DNA of 7,374 bases from the NCBI GenBank assembly GCA_903837255.1, contig CAILTZ010000647.1, positions 1 through 7,374 of the forward strand. Direction: 5' to 3'. Shown piece after piece: positions 1-7,057 of the stretch. A model generated the notes under the pieces. The model ran no database searches. It worked only from the letters and a program-made list of their open reading frames with translations, and was not told the origin of the DNA. Source of the DNA: an uncultured Pirellula sp. (GTDB taxonomy: Bacteria; Planctomycetota; Planctomycetia; Pirellulales; Pirellulaceae). How positions within the stretch are numbered: the stretch's first letter is position 1; each line of letters starts with the position of its first letter. Made by a program: the position numbers and the translations under genes.

Positions 1-21
1 GAACCAACGTCATGAAGAAGT

Positions 22-42
22 GGACAGGCTGGAAGCCTATCC
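22..42 (-). terminator. Weak candidate terminator after the tandem hydrolase gene
   Basis: Read on the minus strand, this stretch folds into a 9-bp stem (one G-U pair) with a three-base TCC loop. It begins 28 bases past the stop codon of the hydrolase gene. The sequence after it (ACTTCTTCATG) has several Ts but no continuous run, so intrinsic termination would be inefficient. The rest of positions 1-69 shows no coding or RNA feature that I can support. Confidence 0.35.
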
Positions 43-69
43 CACGCGATGAACCACAGGCATGTGCAG

Positions 70-2445
70 CTATTTTGGTTGGTGTCGTAGGTGCTTGCTC
101 AGGAACTCGAAGGTCCCTACGCCGTGGATCGTATGCGGTCCATTGAACCACTCGATCGTGGTCCGATCGGGCAGCCCAAGCCTCGCGGCGTACATCCGCC
201 GTACCTTGGCAAACTCCAACCCCACGCGCTCGTCGGGAGCCACGCCATCGGCATGCCCCCGCTCGACCATGAACGGACGCGGTGCAATCAAGGTCGCCAT
301 CTCTGCATAATTAAATTTCCTACCAAGATCGAACTCGAAGATCTCGTACTCCATGGTCCAAACATAGCTATAAGGTGCCGAGGTGCTGGCATTTTTCCAA
401 ACCCAGTCGTTGAAGTCCGCCGAACAGATCGATAGACAATACTCGGGCACCAGCGCAGGAATCCGCATGGCACTTTTTCCACCATACGAAAGCCCATAAA
501 ACGCAATTCGACTCGGGTCGACCTCCGGGCGGCTCGCAAGCCACTGGACGATCTGTTCGTGCTGGGCGATGATCGTCGAGAACAAGGTTTTACCCAACAG
601 ATTGCTTTTCCGCTGGAGCGTACGGAATCGATCGGTAAAGAGATAGAGATTCTGTGGTGCAAAGACGACGTAGCCTTGTTCGGCCAACTGCGCCGAGACG
701 TCATGATAAGCCGGATGGTCCTTGACAATCGTATCGGTGGGTCGCCCCTCGAGGCCATGCTGAAAGACTACACAAGGCCGCTTGGAGATCGGCTCGGCGG
801 ACTTGGGGACCAGCAGTACCCCATACGAGATCACGTCATCGAACACATCGAGGACCACTTCGTAGCCTCGCCATTTTTCCCGTTCGTAAACCAATCGAGT
901 CCTGGGCATCAGGGGCTTCTTGGGCAAATCCCAGTGGCCGATGATCTCATCGCGAAACTCTTTGCGATAAGGCTCGACGCTCGCAGCGAACTTTTCGGGT
1001 GTCGACGTGTCGAGGTTTTTCCAGTGTGCGTCGCGCTCGTACTGAATCAGATCGAGCGTGCGCTGTTGCCATCGGTCGAGCTGCTTGAGCCAAGCCACGC
1101 GGCGAGTCTCCACGGCAGCAAGGGGGCCCCAAGCAACTTGCGGAAGCGGATCGCGGTAGCCTGATACTTTTTTCGACTCCGACTCGATATCCGAACTGAG
1201 GCTAGCAAGTGAACGCGCTAGTCCCGCGTCGCTGATTCCGCTCGATCGTTCAAGAGCACCCTCGGTCGGGCCGCTTAAAACGATCTTGTCCGTCAATTTC
1301 CATTTTCCGAGCAAGCCTTGAGCCAGATCCGTCTCGAATTTGGCTTGAGATAGGTCGGGTCCCATCAAATTCCCAGGTGCACCACCATCGCCTGCGATTG
1401 TTACTGTCGGTCCTGGGACCGGATCGATGACCAAACGTCTAGGGGCGATCATAGCCGCAAGCTGAGCGTCTCCGAAATGCTTGAGCAGTCCATGCACATT
1501 GCGATGGATCGGCTGGTCCCAAACTTTTTCGCGGGGTCCAAAATGCCCCGACACGCACGTCAGATCGATCCTCGTGTCGCACACTCCGGTGGCGAGTGCG
1601 ATCCAACCCCCTTCGCCCCAACCGGCGACCATCACCGGCCGATCTGGGATCGTCTTCTTGAGCAAATCGATCGCCGACATGTTTTGGTGAACGTGGTAAC
1701 CAAGCAGATGTCTGCCGAGGACAAACGCCGATCGATAGAGGTACTCTTGATCGGTCATCACGGCCCGTCCAAGTCGTGCTTCGCGATGCCGACTGGCGAC
1801 CTGGGGGATCACGACCAAGCCACCGGCGCGGGCCAGCACCAGCGCATCGGTACTGGATCCTTGTCCAACACCGCAGAGGTTCTCCGGCATCTGCGAAGCG
1901 TCGGGGACTAGCACTACACCAAAGCGGATTGTTTTTGGGATCACCAGCAAACCGCTGGCCTCCCAACCTTCGAGGACCGGCCATCGAACGCGTTGGATAC
2001 GGAGCGTATCGTCGCTAGCCAAGGCGCTCGAACCGCGATCATCCGCGATCCGACTCAGGGGGCTTTCGATGATCCAATCGGTGGCTTCGACGCGGGAGTC
2101 AACGAGCCCGATGCGACGTGCGTAGTCGCTGCGAAGTTCCTTGATCGCTTCCTCATACGTCCCCCCGTCGGCTTTCGGCTCAGGCCAATTCAATCGCCTG
2201 TCTTTGACCGATGCATCGAGCTGCTTGAGCAAAAATCGATCGACACCTGATACAAGCTCCGAGGCGATATCCCCCTGGAGTGTCAGTCGCTGTGTACCTG
2301 CCAGCTCGACGACAGCCGATGCGTCGAGCCGGTCAAAATGGTCTTCAGGAAATTGGGCCATCAGCTTCGGCAGGTGGCTTGCGACATGAACCATCGCAAG
2401 CAGGAATGCAAAAGAAATCTGGAGTTTCGAGGACAAAGCGCGCAT
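70..2445 (-). CDS. Exported tandem alpha/beta-hydrolase, N-terminal unit degenerate
   Basis: This 791-residue protein is probably an exported esterase of the dienelactone hydrolase/acetyl-xylan-esterase-like group; its substrate is unknown. Residues 1-30 look like a Sec signal peptide (basic start, hydrophobic 11-22), though the cleavage site is ambiguous. The protein is built as two similar units. Each has a charged helical segment containing LKQLD (73-77 and 453-457) followed by an alpha/beta-hydrolase domain (about 150-350 and 520-785). In the C-terminal unit the nucleophile elbow is G-L-S-Y-G with Ser653; Asp733 (GHADG) and His771 or His774 (GPHTIH) are plausible triad partners. In the N-terminal unit the matching elbow is G-W-G-E-G (275-279), with Gly277 in place of serine and no evident Asp/His pair, so it is probably catalytically dead. 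Both units keep an IAPR motif (333-336, 720-723). The start at 2445 is chosen because the next Met would cut into the signal peptide. No Shine-Dalgarno is visible. It is divergent from the hydroxylase gene. Confidence 0.9.
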   Translation of the reverse strand: MRALSSKLQISFAFLLAMVHVASHLPKLMAQFPEDHFDRLDASAVVELAGTQRLTLQGDIASELVSGVDRFLLKQLDASVKDRRLNWPEPKADGGTYEEAIKELRSDYARRIGLVDSRVEATDWIIESPLSRIADDRGSSALASDDTLRIQRVRWPVLEGWEASGLLVIPKTIRFGVVLVPDASQMPENLCGVGQGSSTDALVLARAGGLVVIPQVASRHREARLGRAVMTDQEYLYRSAFVLGRHLLGYHVHQNMSAIDLLKKTIPDRPVMVAGWGEGGWIALATGVCDTRIDLTCVSGHFGPREKVWDQPIHRNVHGLLKHFGDAQLAAMIAPRRLVIDPVPGPTVTIAGDGGAPGNLMGPDLSQAKFETDLAQGLLGKWKLTDKIVLSGPTEGALERSSGISDAGLARSLASLSSDIESESKKVSGYRDPLPQVAWGPLAAVETRRVAWLKQLDRWQQRTLDLIQYERDAHWKNLDTSTPEKFAASVEPYRKEFRDEIIGHWDLPKKPLMPRTRLVYEREKWRGYEVVLDVFDDVISYGVLLVPKSAEPISKRPCVVFQHGLEGRPTDTIVKDHPAYHDVSAQLAEQGYVVFAPQNLYLFTDRFRTLQRKSNLLGKTLFSTIIAQHEQIVQWLASRPEVDPSRIAFYGLSYGGKSAMRIPALVPEYCLSICSADFNDWVWKNASTSAPYSYVWTMEYEIFEFDLGRKFNYAEMATLIAPRPFMVERGHADGVAPDERVGLEFAKVRRMYAARLGLPDRTTIEWFNGPHTIHGVGTFEFLSKHLRHQPK

Positions 2446-2473
2446 GATGGATCAACAGAAATGAGAGGGAATA

Positions 2474-2503
2474 ATCGGAATGCTTTAGAGCATTCTATCC
2501 GAT
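2474..2503. promoter_or_regulatory. Interrupted dyad in the divergent promoter region, possible operator
   Basis: A perfect 7-4-7 inverted repeat (GAATGCT, TTAG, AGCATTC) spans 2478-2495. It is flanked by ATCG at 2474-2477 and CGAT at 2500-2503, which can also pair, giving 11 bp with a four-base bulge on one side. It lies 29 bp upstream of the hydrolase start and 18 bp upstream of the TATAAT box serving the hydroxylase side. That position suits a protein-binding operator controlling one or both divergent genes. It could also be an RNA hairpin in the hydrolase leader, or a dispersed genomic palindrome. No regulator gene is in the window. Confidence 0.45.
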
Positions 2504-2521
2504 CCGAGGTGCCGATATATC

Positions 2522-2527
2522 TATAAT
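2522..2527 (+). promoter_or_regulatory. Candidate -10 box for the hydroxylase gene
   Basis: An exact TATAAT lies in an AT-rich island (about 2514-2538) inside an otherwise GC-balanced region, 76 bp before the hydroxylase start. No good -35 hexamer is present at 16-18 bp spacing (the sequence there is near CCGATC), so an activator or an alternative sigma factor may be needed. The same AT-rich island reads TATTAT on the other strand and might also serve the divergent hydrolase gene. Confidence 0.4.
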
Positions 2528-2555
2528 AGAATTAGTTATCCAGGTAGACGCACGG

Positions 2556-2574
2556 GCTCGGGAATGGCCCGAGC
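2556..2574 (+). promoter_or_regulatory. GC-rich leader hairpin upstream of the hydroxylase gene
   Basis: GCTCGGG at 2556-2562 pairs perfectly with CCCGAGC at 2568-2574 across the five-base loop AATGG. If transcription starts just after the TATAAT box, the hairpin lies in the 5' untranslated leader, ending 18 bases before the Shine-Dalgarno sequence. It has no T-run after it, so it is not an ordinary terminator. It may stabilise the transcript or affect translation; that is inference. Confidence 0.4.
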
Positions 2575-2592
2575 TTCAACTCACCCACCAAT

Positions 2593-2599
2593 AGAGGAG
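2593..2599 (+). promoter_or_regulatory. Ribosome binding site of the hydroxylase gene
   Basis: AGAGGAG, close to the Shine-Dalgarno consensus, ends four bases before the ATG at 2604 and supports that start. It is the only clear Shine-Dalgarno sequence among the four complete genes here; the other starts lack one. Confidence 0.6.
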
Positions 2600-2603
2600 T
2601 CCG

Positions 2604-3977
2604 ATGGAGACGCTACAAGATCGATATCGAGCTGTTGCCGATCGGCACGGGGTGGTTTGGGAGAGCGTTTGTGCTCCTGGTTTCGAGGATCGCCTGAAAG
2701 ACCTGGAAAAGTGTCTCGCAGATCAGAACGTCCCCCATCCTATCCCGAGAGAAAAAGCCAATGCGTATTTCGAGGCAGCCAAATCCGGAGAACCTTTCCG
2801 CGTCGGTACACTCTCGGATCTAACCGTCGATCTAGGCAAGTACTCCAACGCTCAGCACTACGATAGCTATACGTTCGAACAGCACTTGAGCTGGGCTTGT
2901 CTAATTGCAGAACAGCAGCGGTCCAAGCATCGCTATGCGTGCCGTGAGTACATGCATGGCGAGGAGCTTTTTCAGATCGGTGGTTCGGTGATTCCCGATT
3001 TTTATCAGCTCAACGCTCGGATCTTCCAGCAGACGCTTTGGCAGCTCTCGACGGTCAACATGATCATCCCGGCGGAATTGTTTTTTACATGCCACTCGCG
3101 CCGCTTCTTTCCAGTGACCACCTTCATGAGGCCTCTGGAGCAGGATTACCTACAAGAGCCCGATATCGGCCACGATGTCGCAGGTCACGTTTCGACCTTC
3201 ACGATTCCTGTGGTCGCACAGCTCATGCAAAACCACGGTTTGGCTCGCAACATGATTTATCAAGAGCGAGACGATGCCCTTGCACGCACGTCGGATCACA
3301 AACGCCGAAGCGAGATCGAGCGCCGTGGAGATGAACTCCTCTTGTACGCCGAACGGATCTACTGGTTTACCGTCGAGTTCGGACTCGTTTCCCAAGACCA
3401 AGAGACTCGGGCTTATGGAGCCGGGATCCTGTCCTCGCCGGGCGAGACTCGATTCAGCATCGATTCGAATCGACCCACTCGAATCTTGATCGATCCATCC
3501 AGCGATCGAGATCTTCTGCGGCTTGCGACAACCGATTATCTGATCAGCGAGTACCAGAAGACGTATTTTGTAATTCGCCAGTTCGACCTTCTCCAGAGCA
3601 TCACTCCACAGCGGATTGTGCGACTTGCCAAGACGGCGGCCAAGCTACCTCATTTTTCTTGGCGTGATTTGGTGCCCGGTGATCGGGTATTGCAAGTAGG
3701 CGAATCGGCAGTCTCGACCAACGAAAAGTACCTGCGTCTGGCTTTCCATTCCCTAGATACCCATTGCGAACAAGGGGACGCATGCTTGACCCGGACCGCA
3801 ATTCGCAATTTACGTATATTCGCTAAAAACCCTAATGCGACCGCCGAACTCTCCGAGCTCCTGGGCAGCCAAATCGCACCGGTTCCGGCCGGGATTTTGG
3901 ATTGGTTCACCCCACGGGACGCAGCCGGAGAATTCACGCAAGAAACCCGTCCGATGAGCGTCGGCCAAGGTGACTAG
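2604..3977 (+). CDS. phhA: Biopterin-dependent aromatic amino acid hydroxylase (phenylalanine 4-monooxygenase-like)
   Basis: A 457-residue cytoplasmic non-heme iron enzyme. The family uses O2 and tetrahydropterin to hydroxylate phenylalanine, tyrosine or tryptophan; bacterial members usually make tyrosine from phenylalanine. The catalytic domain covers about 86-331. The iron ligands are His190 and His195 in the segment EPDIGHDVAGH, and Glu258 in YWFTVEFG. Arg176 sits where the family's substrate-carboxylate arginine is expected, and YGAGILSSPGE (271-281) matches the conserved YGAGLLSS loop. YFVIRQFDLL near 321-330 matches the end of the bacterial catalytic domain. The sequence between the two His ligands differs from the usual bacterial one (Gly189 and Ala193 where bulky Phe is common). 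Bacterial PhhA is normally about 260-300 residues; this protein has an extra N-terminal part (1-85), not recognisable as an ACT domain, and an unassigned extension (332-457). A clear Shine-Dalgarno supports the start. No pterin carbinolamine dehydratase gene is adjacent. Family assignment is firm; substrate choice is not. Confidence 0.92.
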   Translation: METLQDRYRAVADRHGVVWESVCAPGFEDRLKDLEKCLADQNVPHPIPREKANAYFEAAKSGEPFRVGTLSDLTVDLGKYSNAQHYDSYTFEQHLSWACLIAEQQRSKHRYACREYMHGEELFQIGGSVIPDFYQLNARIFQQTLWQLSTVNMIIPAELFFTCHSRRFFPVTTFMRPLEQDYLQEPDIGHDVAGHVSTFTIPVVAQLMQNHGLARNMIYQERDDALARTSDHKRRSEIERRGDELLLYAERIYWFTVEFGLVSQDQETRAYGAGILSSPGETRFSIDSNRPTRILIDPSSDRDLLRLATTDYLISEYQKTYFVIRQFDLLQSITPQRIVRLAKTAAKLPHFSWRDLVPGDRVLQVGESAVSTNEKYLRLAFHSLDTHCEQGDACLTRTAIRNLRIFAKNPNATAELSELLGSQIAPVPAGILDWFTPRDAAGEFTQETRPMSVGQGD

Positions 3978-3983
3978 CCCACG

Positions 3984-4023
3984 GCAGTCGAAAATCCACC
4001 CGCCGGGTGTTGCTTTCGACTGC
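3984..4023 (+). terminator. Nested hairpin after the hydroxylase gene, probable terminator
   Basis: A perfect 10-bp outer stem (GCAGTCGAAA at 3984-3993 with TTTCGACTGC at 4014-4023) encloses a second 5-bp hairpin (CACCC, GCC, GGGTG at 3997-4009). It starts seven bases after the stop codon. The sequence after it (GCATCTTCTATCC) is only mildly T-rich, so it may work as a weak intrinsic terminator or as a 3' end stabiliser. The rest of the 124-bp gap to the next gene shows no convincing promoter. Confidence 0.55.
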
Positions 4024-4101
4024 GCATCTTCTATCCTGACAGATCACCCCCAAGACGGCATGTTCCTCTCCTAGTGTCATCGACTCTCAAGCACCCCTCC
4101 C

Positions 4102-5388
4102 ATGAAATCCTCTAAACACTCTCTGCTTGCGATCCCTTGCATCGCGGCTGCGTGCGTGACCGCACTACCTCTGTGCCCGGCCCAACAAGCGGCTGCCGAG
4201 CAACCCCCTAGCGCTGCGAAAGCCGTTTCGCAGGCCGACAAAACTCTCTATGCACAACCCAGCTATCTGCTTTCGAACAACCAGGTCGAGCTTGCAATCA
4301 CGCAGCTCGGTGGACACATGGCCCCGGTGAGCTTTTACCGCGACACGGCCGACGCGATCCAGCCTTACCACATCAGCCCATGGCAAGAAGAGAAAGGGCC
4401 CGAGATGCCCGCCGCAGTGCTAGTCCCCCTGCGTGGCGATTTCTTCTGCATGCCCTTTGGCGGAAACTCAGATCCTCTAGGAAACGAAAAACACCCCCCG
4501 CACGGCGAAGTCGCAACCGCATTTTGGATTCGCACACAGTCCAAGCGTACCGGCGATGTCTCGGCGCTGAGCATGACCATGGAGACCTCGGCCCGGGCTG
4601 GTAAAGTCACCAAAGACATCTACCTGGTCGATTCCCAAAATGCCGTCTACACCAAACACACCATCGAAGGCTTCGAGGGCAAAGTCCCCTTGGGACATCA
4701 TGCAACGCTTGCCATGCCCGACCAAGATCAAAGCGTTCGATTGGCATCGAGCCCCATCCGATTCGGCATGACCTACCCCGGGACTTTTTCTGACCCCAAG
4801 CAAGGCGAGTACCAGTCGCTCGAACCGGGTAAGCGTTGGGAATCCCTGACCCAGGTGCCGGTGGCTTGGAAAGGGCAGGCCGATGCGGATCTAACTCGAT
4901 TGCCTGCCCGCCAAGGCTTTGCCGACCTGATCCAAATCTACAACGAGCAACCCGACAAGGATCCGTCTCCGGCTTGGATGACCGCAACCTTCACCAACCA
5001 AGGTTACGTTTGGTTCAGCCTTAAGGATCCTACGCTGCTGAACTCGACCGTTTTTTGGATCGAGAATCGCGGTCGGCACGGATACCCCTGGCAGGGTCGA
5101 AACCACTGCTTGGGCATCGAAGATGTCACGGCCCATTTCGCCGATGGACTCAAAGCCTCCGTCGAAGCGAACGCTCTGAACCAGCAAGGCATCCGCACAG
5201 CCCTGGAACTTACAAAGAACTCCCCCACCGTGATTCCTTACATCCAAGGGGTGGTTCGGGTCCCAAAAACTTTTCAAATCGTAAAGACAATCGAGTTTAG
5301 CCCTGGCCAGATCACCCTGGTTTCGCCCGATGGCCAGCGCGTCAATGCACCTGTGCGGCATGAGTTCTTGCGGACCGGCAAGCTCTAA
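4102..5388 (+). CDS. Exported protein with galactose-mutarotase-like fold features
   Basis: A 428-residue protein that I do not recognise as a characterised enzyme. Residues 1-32 form a Sec signal peptide (KSSK start, hydrophobic core 8-24, Ala-rich end), so it acts in the periplasm or outside. The mature part looks like a beta-rich sugar-binding sandwich. It opens with a VELAITQLGGHM strand-turn near 62-73, as aldose 1-epimerase relatives often do. It has histidines at 131 and 134 (HPPHGE), at 199-200 (GHHATL), and a late acidic residue Glu340 (CLGIEDVTAHF). The order His, His, Glu resembles the mutarotase catalytic set, but the alignment is by eye. A binding-only or structural role is possible. 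The start has no Shine-Dalgarno sequence (CCCCTCCC precedes ATG), but it gives a good signal peptide. The sulfatase gene begins 61 bp downstream with no terminator between, so the two are probably co-transcribed and may process the same sugar. Confidence 0.85.
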   Translation: MKSSKHSLLAIPCIAAACVTALPLCPAQQAAAEQPPSAAKAVSQADKTLYAQPSYLLSNNQVELAITQLGGHMAPVSFYRDTADAIQPYHISPWQEEKGPEMPAAVLVPLRGDFFCMPFGGNSDPLGNEKHPPHGEVATAFWIRTQSKRTGDVSALSMTMETSARAGKVTKDIYLVDSQNAVYTKHTIEGFEGKVPLGHHATLAMPDQDQSVRLASSPIRFGMTYPGTFSDPKQGEYQSLEPGKRWESLTQVPVAWKGQADADLTRLPARQGFADLIQIYNEQPDKDPSPAWMTATFTNQGYVWFSLKDPTLLNSTVFWIENRGRHGYPWQGRNHCLGIEDVTAHFADGLKASVEANALNQQGIRTALELTKNSPTVIPYIQGVVRVPKTFQIVKTIEFSPGQITLVSPDGQRVNAPVRHEFLRTGKL

Positions 5389-5449
5389 GCGTTCACAAGT
5401 CAGCCCACCGCTTGCAACTCACTTTTGAAACTCTTGGAAATAACGACGC

Positions 5450-7057
5450 ATGTTGAAGCAACTAATTTGTGCGATTGCTGTTCTAGCTGGCTCATTGGAC
5501 TCGCTGCAGCATCGAGTTGCCCTCGGGGATGATCGCCCCAACATCTTGTTCATCTTCTCGGACGATCATGCTCAAGCGGCCATCTCGGCCTATGGTTCCA
5601 AAGTCAACCAAACACCTCATTTGGATCGACTGGCCAATCAAGGCGCTCGCTTTCTAAACTCCTTTGTCACCAATTCGATCTGCACGCCTAGCCGTGCAAC
5701 CCTTTTGACAGGCCAGTACTCTCACAAAAATGGAGTTCCTGTTTTCAATCGTTTCGACGGCTCCAAAGATCACGTCGCCAAGCGACTCCAAGCGGCAGGA
5801 TACCATACCGGGATGATCGGCAAGTGGCACCTCGGGAGCGACCCGACAGGTTTCGATCGTTGGGCCGTTCTTCCCGGTCAAGGTGCTTATTGGAATCCCC
5901 AATTTCTCATTCCAGAGCACAAGCTCACCATCGAAGGTCACTGCACCGAGGTGACCACGCAACTGGGGATTGAGTTTCTCGAAACACGACCAAAAGACCA
6001 GCCCTTTTTTTTGATGCTACACCACAAGGCCCCGCACCGCGAGTGGGAGCCGGATACCAAAAACAAAGCGGCCTTTCGCGATCGAACTTTTCCTGAGCCG
6101 AGCACCCTTTGGGACGATTATTCAACACGTCCTGCGGCACTCCCGGAAAACGAGCAAACGATCGCCAAGGATCTGACGCGGCGCGATTTGAAACTCACAC
6201 CCCCCGAGGAGTTGCAAGGCCAAGAACGCAACAAGTGGCTGGGGGCCAAACCCACAAGCGTCGTCGTCGATGGAAAGACCATCGAAGGCAAAGAGCTCGT
6301 GAAGTGGAAGTACCAGCGGTACATGCAGGACTACTTGGCCTGCGTCCAAGGAGTAGACGATAGCGTCGGTGCAATGCTCGATTACCTAGACCAAAATGGA
6401 TTGGCCAAAAACACACTGGTCATCTATACCGCCGATAACGGATGGTACATGGGAGAGCTTGGTATGTACGACAAACGCTTCATGTACGAACCAGGGTTGC
6501 GGTCCCCTTTGATCATGCGAGGTCCAGGGATCTATCCCGGATCGACCCCCGATGCCTTCGTTGCAAATATCGATCTTGCACCAACCTTTTTAGGATTTGC
6601 AAAGCTTCAGATTCCAGAGTGGATGCAAGGCCGATCGCTGGTCGAGGTCGTGCAAGGTCAAACCCCGAGCGACTGGCGCAAGTCCGTGTACTATCGCTAC
6701 TACCATGACCCTGGGCATCACAACACACGCGCTCATTACGGCGTCCGCACCGCAACCCACAAACTGATTCATTACTGGCGCAAGGACGCTTATGAGCTAT
6801 TCGAACTTGCAAGCGATCCGGACGAACAGAGGAACTTGCTAGTCGATGCGGCAACGGCCGACAAAGATTCGACCAAGCAGCTCTTTGCGGAGCTCAAGAA
6901 ACAACTCACCGATCTACAGCGAGAGTATCAGGACGATGGGCGGTATGCCGATCCGGCGACTTGGCCAACCGGTGGCTCCGACGGGCCGTTTGACGACAAA
7001 ACACCTCTAGGGAAAAAGACGGTGGCCGAGGCGATCGTCGGGTCCAAGGCGAGATAA
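5450..7057 (+). CDS. Exported S1-family sulfatase (formylglycine-dependent)
   Basis: A 535-residue sulfatase that hydrolyses sulfate esters, probably on a glycan. Residues 1 to about 26 are a signal peptide. RPNILFIFSDDH (29-40) supplies metal ligands Asp38 and Asp39. Cys78 in C-T-P-S-R (78-82) is the residue converted to formylglycine, so an FGE-type maturase elsewhere in the genome is needed. GKWHLG (124-129) supplies Lys125 and His127; HHKAPH (191-196) and TADNG with Asp329 and Asn330 complete the usual active site. GFDRWAVLPGQGAYWNP (134-150), KYQRYMQDYL (287-296) and YDKRFMYEP (340-348) resemble the GlcNAc-6-sulfatase or mucin-desulfating type (S1_11-like), an inference from remembered family sequences. 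Length is normal for the family. The C-terminal subdomain contains HYGVRTATHKLIHYW (429-443), as usual for the family. An eight-T run at 6005-6012 is a possible slippage point, but the frame is intact. It is probably in one unit with the mutarotase-like gene; a strong terminator overlaps its end. Confidence 0.95.
   Translation: MLKQLICAIAVLAGSLDSLQHRVALGDDRPNILFIFSDDHAQAAISAYGSKVNQTPHLDRLANQGARFLNSFVTNSICTPSRATLLTGQYSHKNGVPVFNRFDGSKDHVAKRLQAAGYHTGMIGKWHLGSDPTGFDRWAVLPGQGAYWNPQFLIPEHKLTIEGHCTEVTTQLGIEFLETRPKDQPFFLMLHHKAPHREWEPDTKNKAAFRDRTFPEPSTLWDDYSTRPAALPENEQTIAKDLTRRDLKLTPPEELQGQERNKWLGAKPTSVVVDGKTIEGKELVKWKYQRYMQDYLACVQGVDDSVGAMLDYLDQNGLAKNTLVIYTADNGWYMGELGMYDKRFMYEPGLRSPLIMRGPGIYPGSTPDAFVANIDLAPTFLGFAKLQIPEWMQGRSLVEVVQGQTPSDWRKSVYYRYYHDPGHHNTRAHYGVRTATHKLIHYWRKDAYELFELASDPDEQRNLLVDAATADKDSTKQLFAELKKQLTDLQREYQDDGRYADPATWPTGGSDGPFDDKTPLGKKTVAEAIVGSKAR

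Noticed and set aside
559..1164. A 201-residue open frame on the plus strand opposite the tandem hydrolase
   Set aside because: It is antisense to a well-supported gene, has no recognisable domain and no ribosome binding site; it is best explained as a shadow.
1439..1984. A 181-residue open frame on the minus strand
   Set aside because: It lies wholly inside the tandem hydrolase gene in another frame, is rich in Arg, Pro and Gly as expected of a shifted frame in GC-rich coding DNA, and has no family motif.
4010..4037. Possible promoter (TTGCTT, 16 bp, TATCCT) before the mutarotase-like gene
   Set aside because: The -35 match is poor (3 of 6) and it overlaps the right arm of the hairpin after the hydroxylase gene. 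A promoter for this unit must exist unless there is read-through, but I cannot place it.
4102..4180. Lipoprotein signal on the mutarotase-like protein (cysteines at 18 and 25)
   Set aside because: Neither cysteine is preceded by a proper lipobox (LPLC and AAAC do not fit), so an ordinary Sec signal peptide is the better reading.
5414..5449. Possible promoter between the mutarotase-like gene and the sulfatase (TTGCAA followed by an A-rich stretch)
   Set aside because: No usable -10 hexamer lies at proper spacing, and the short gap without a terminator fits co-transcription better.
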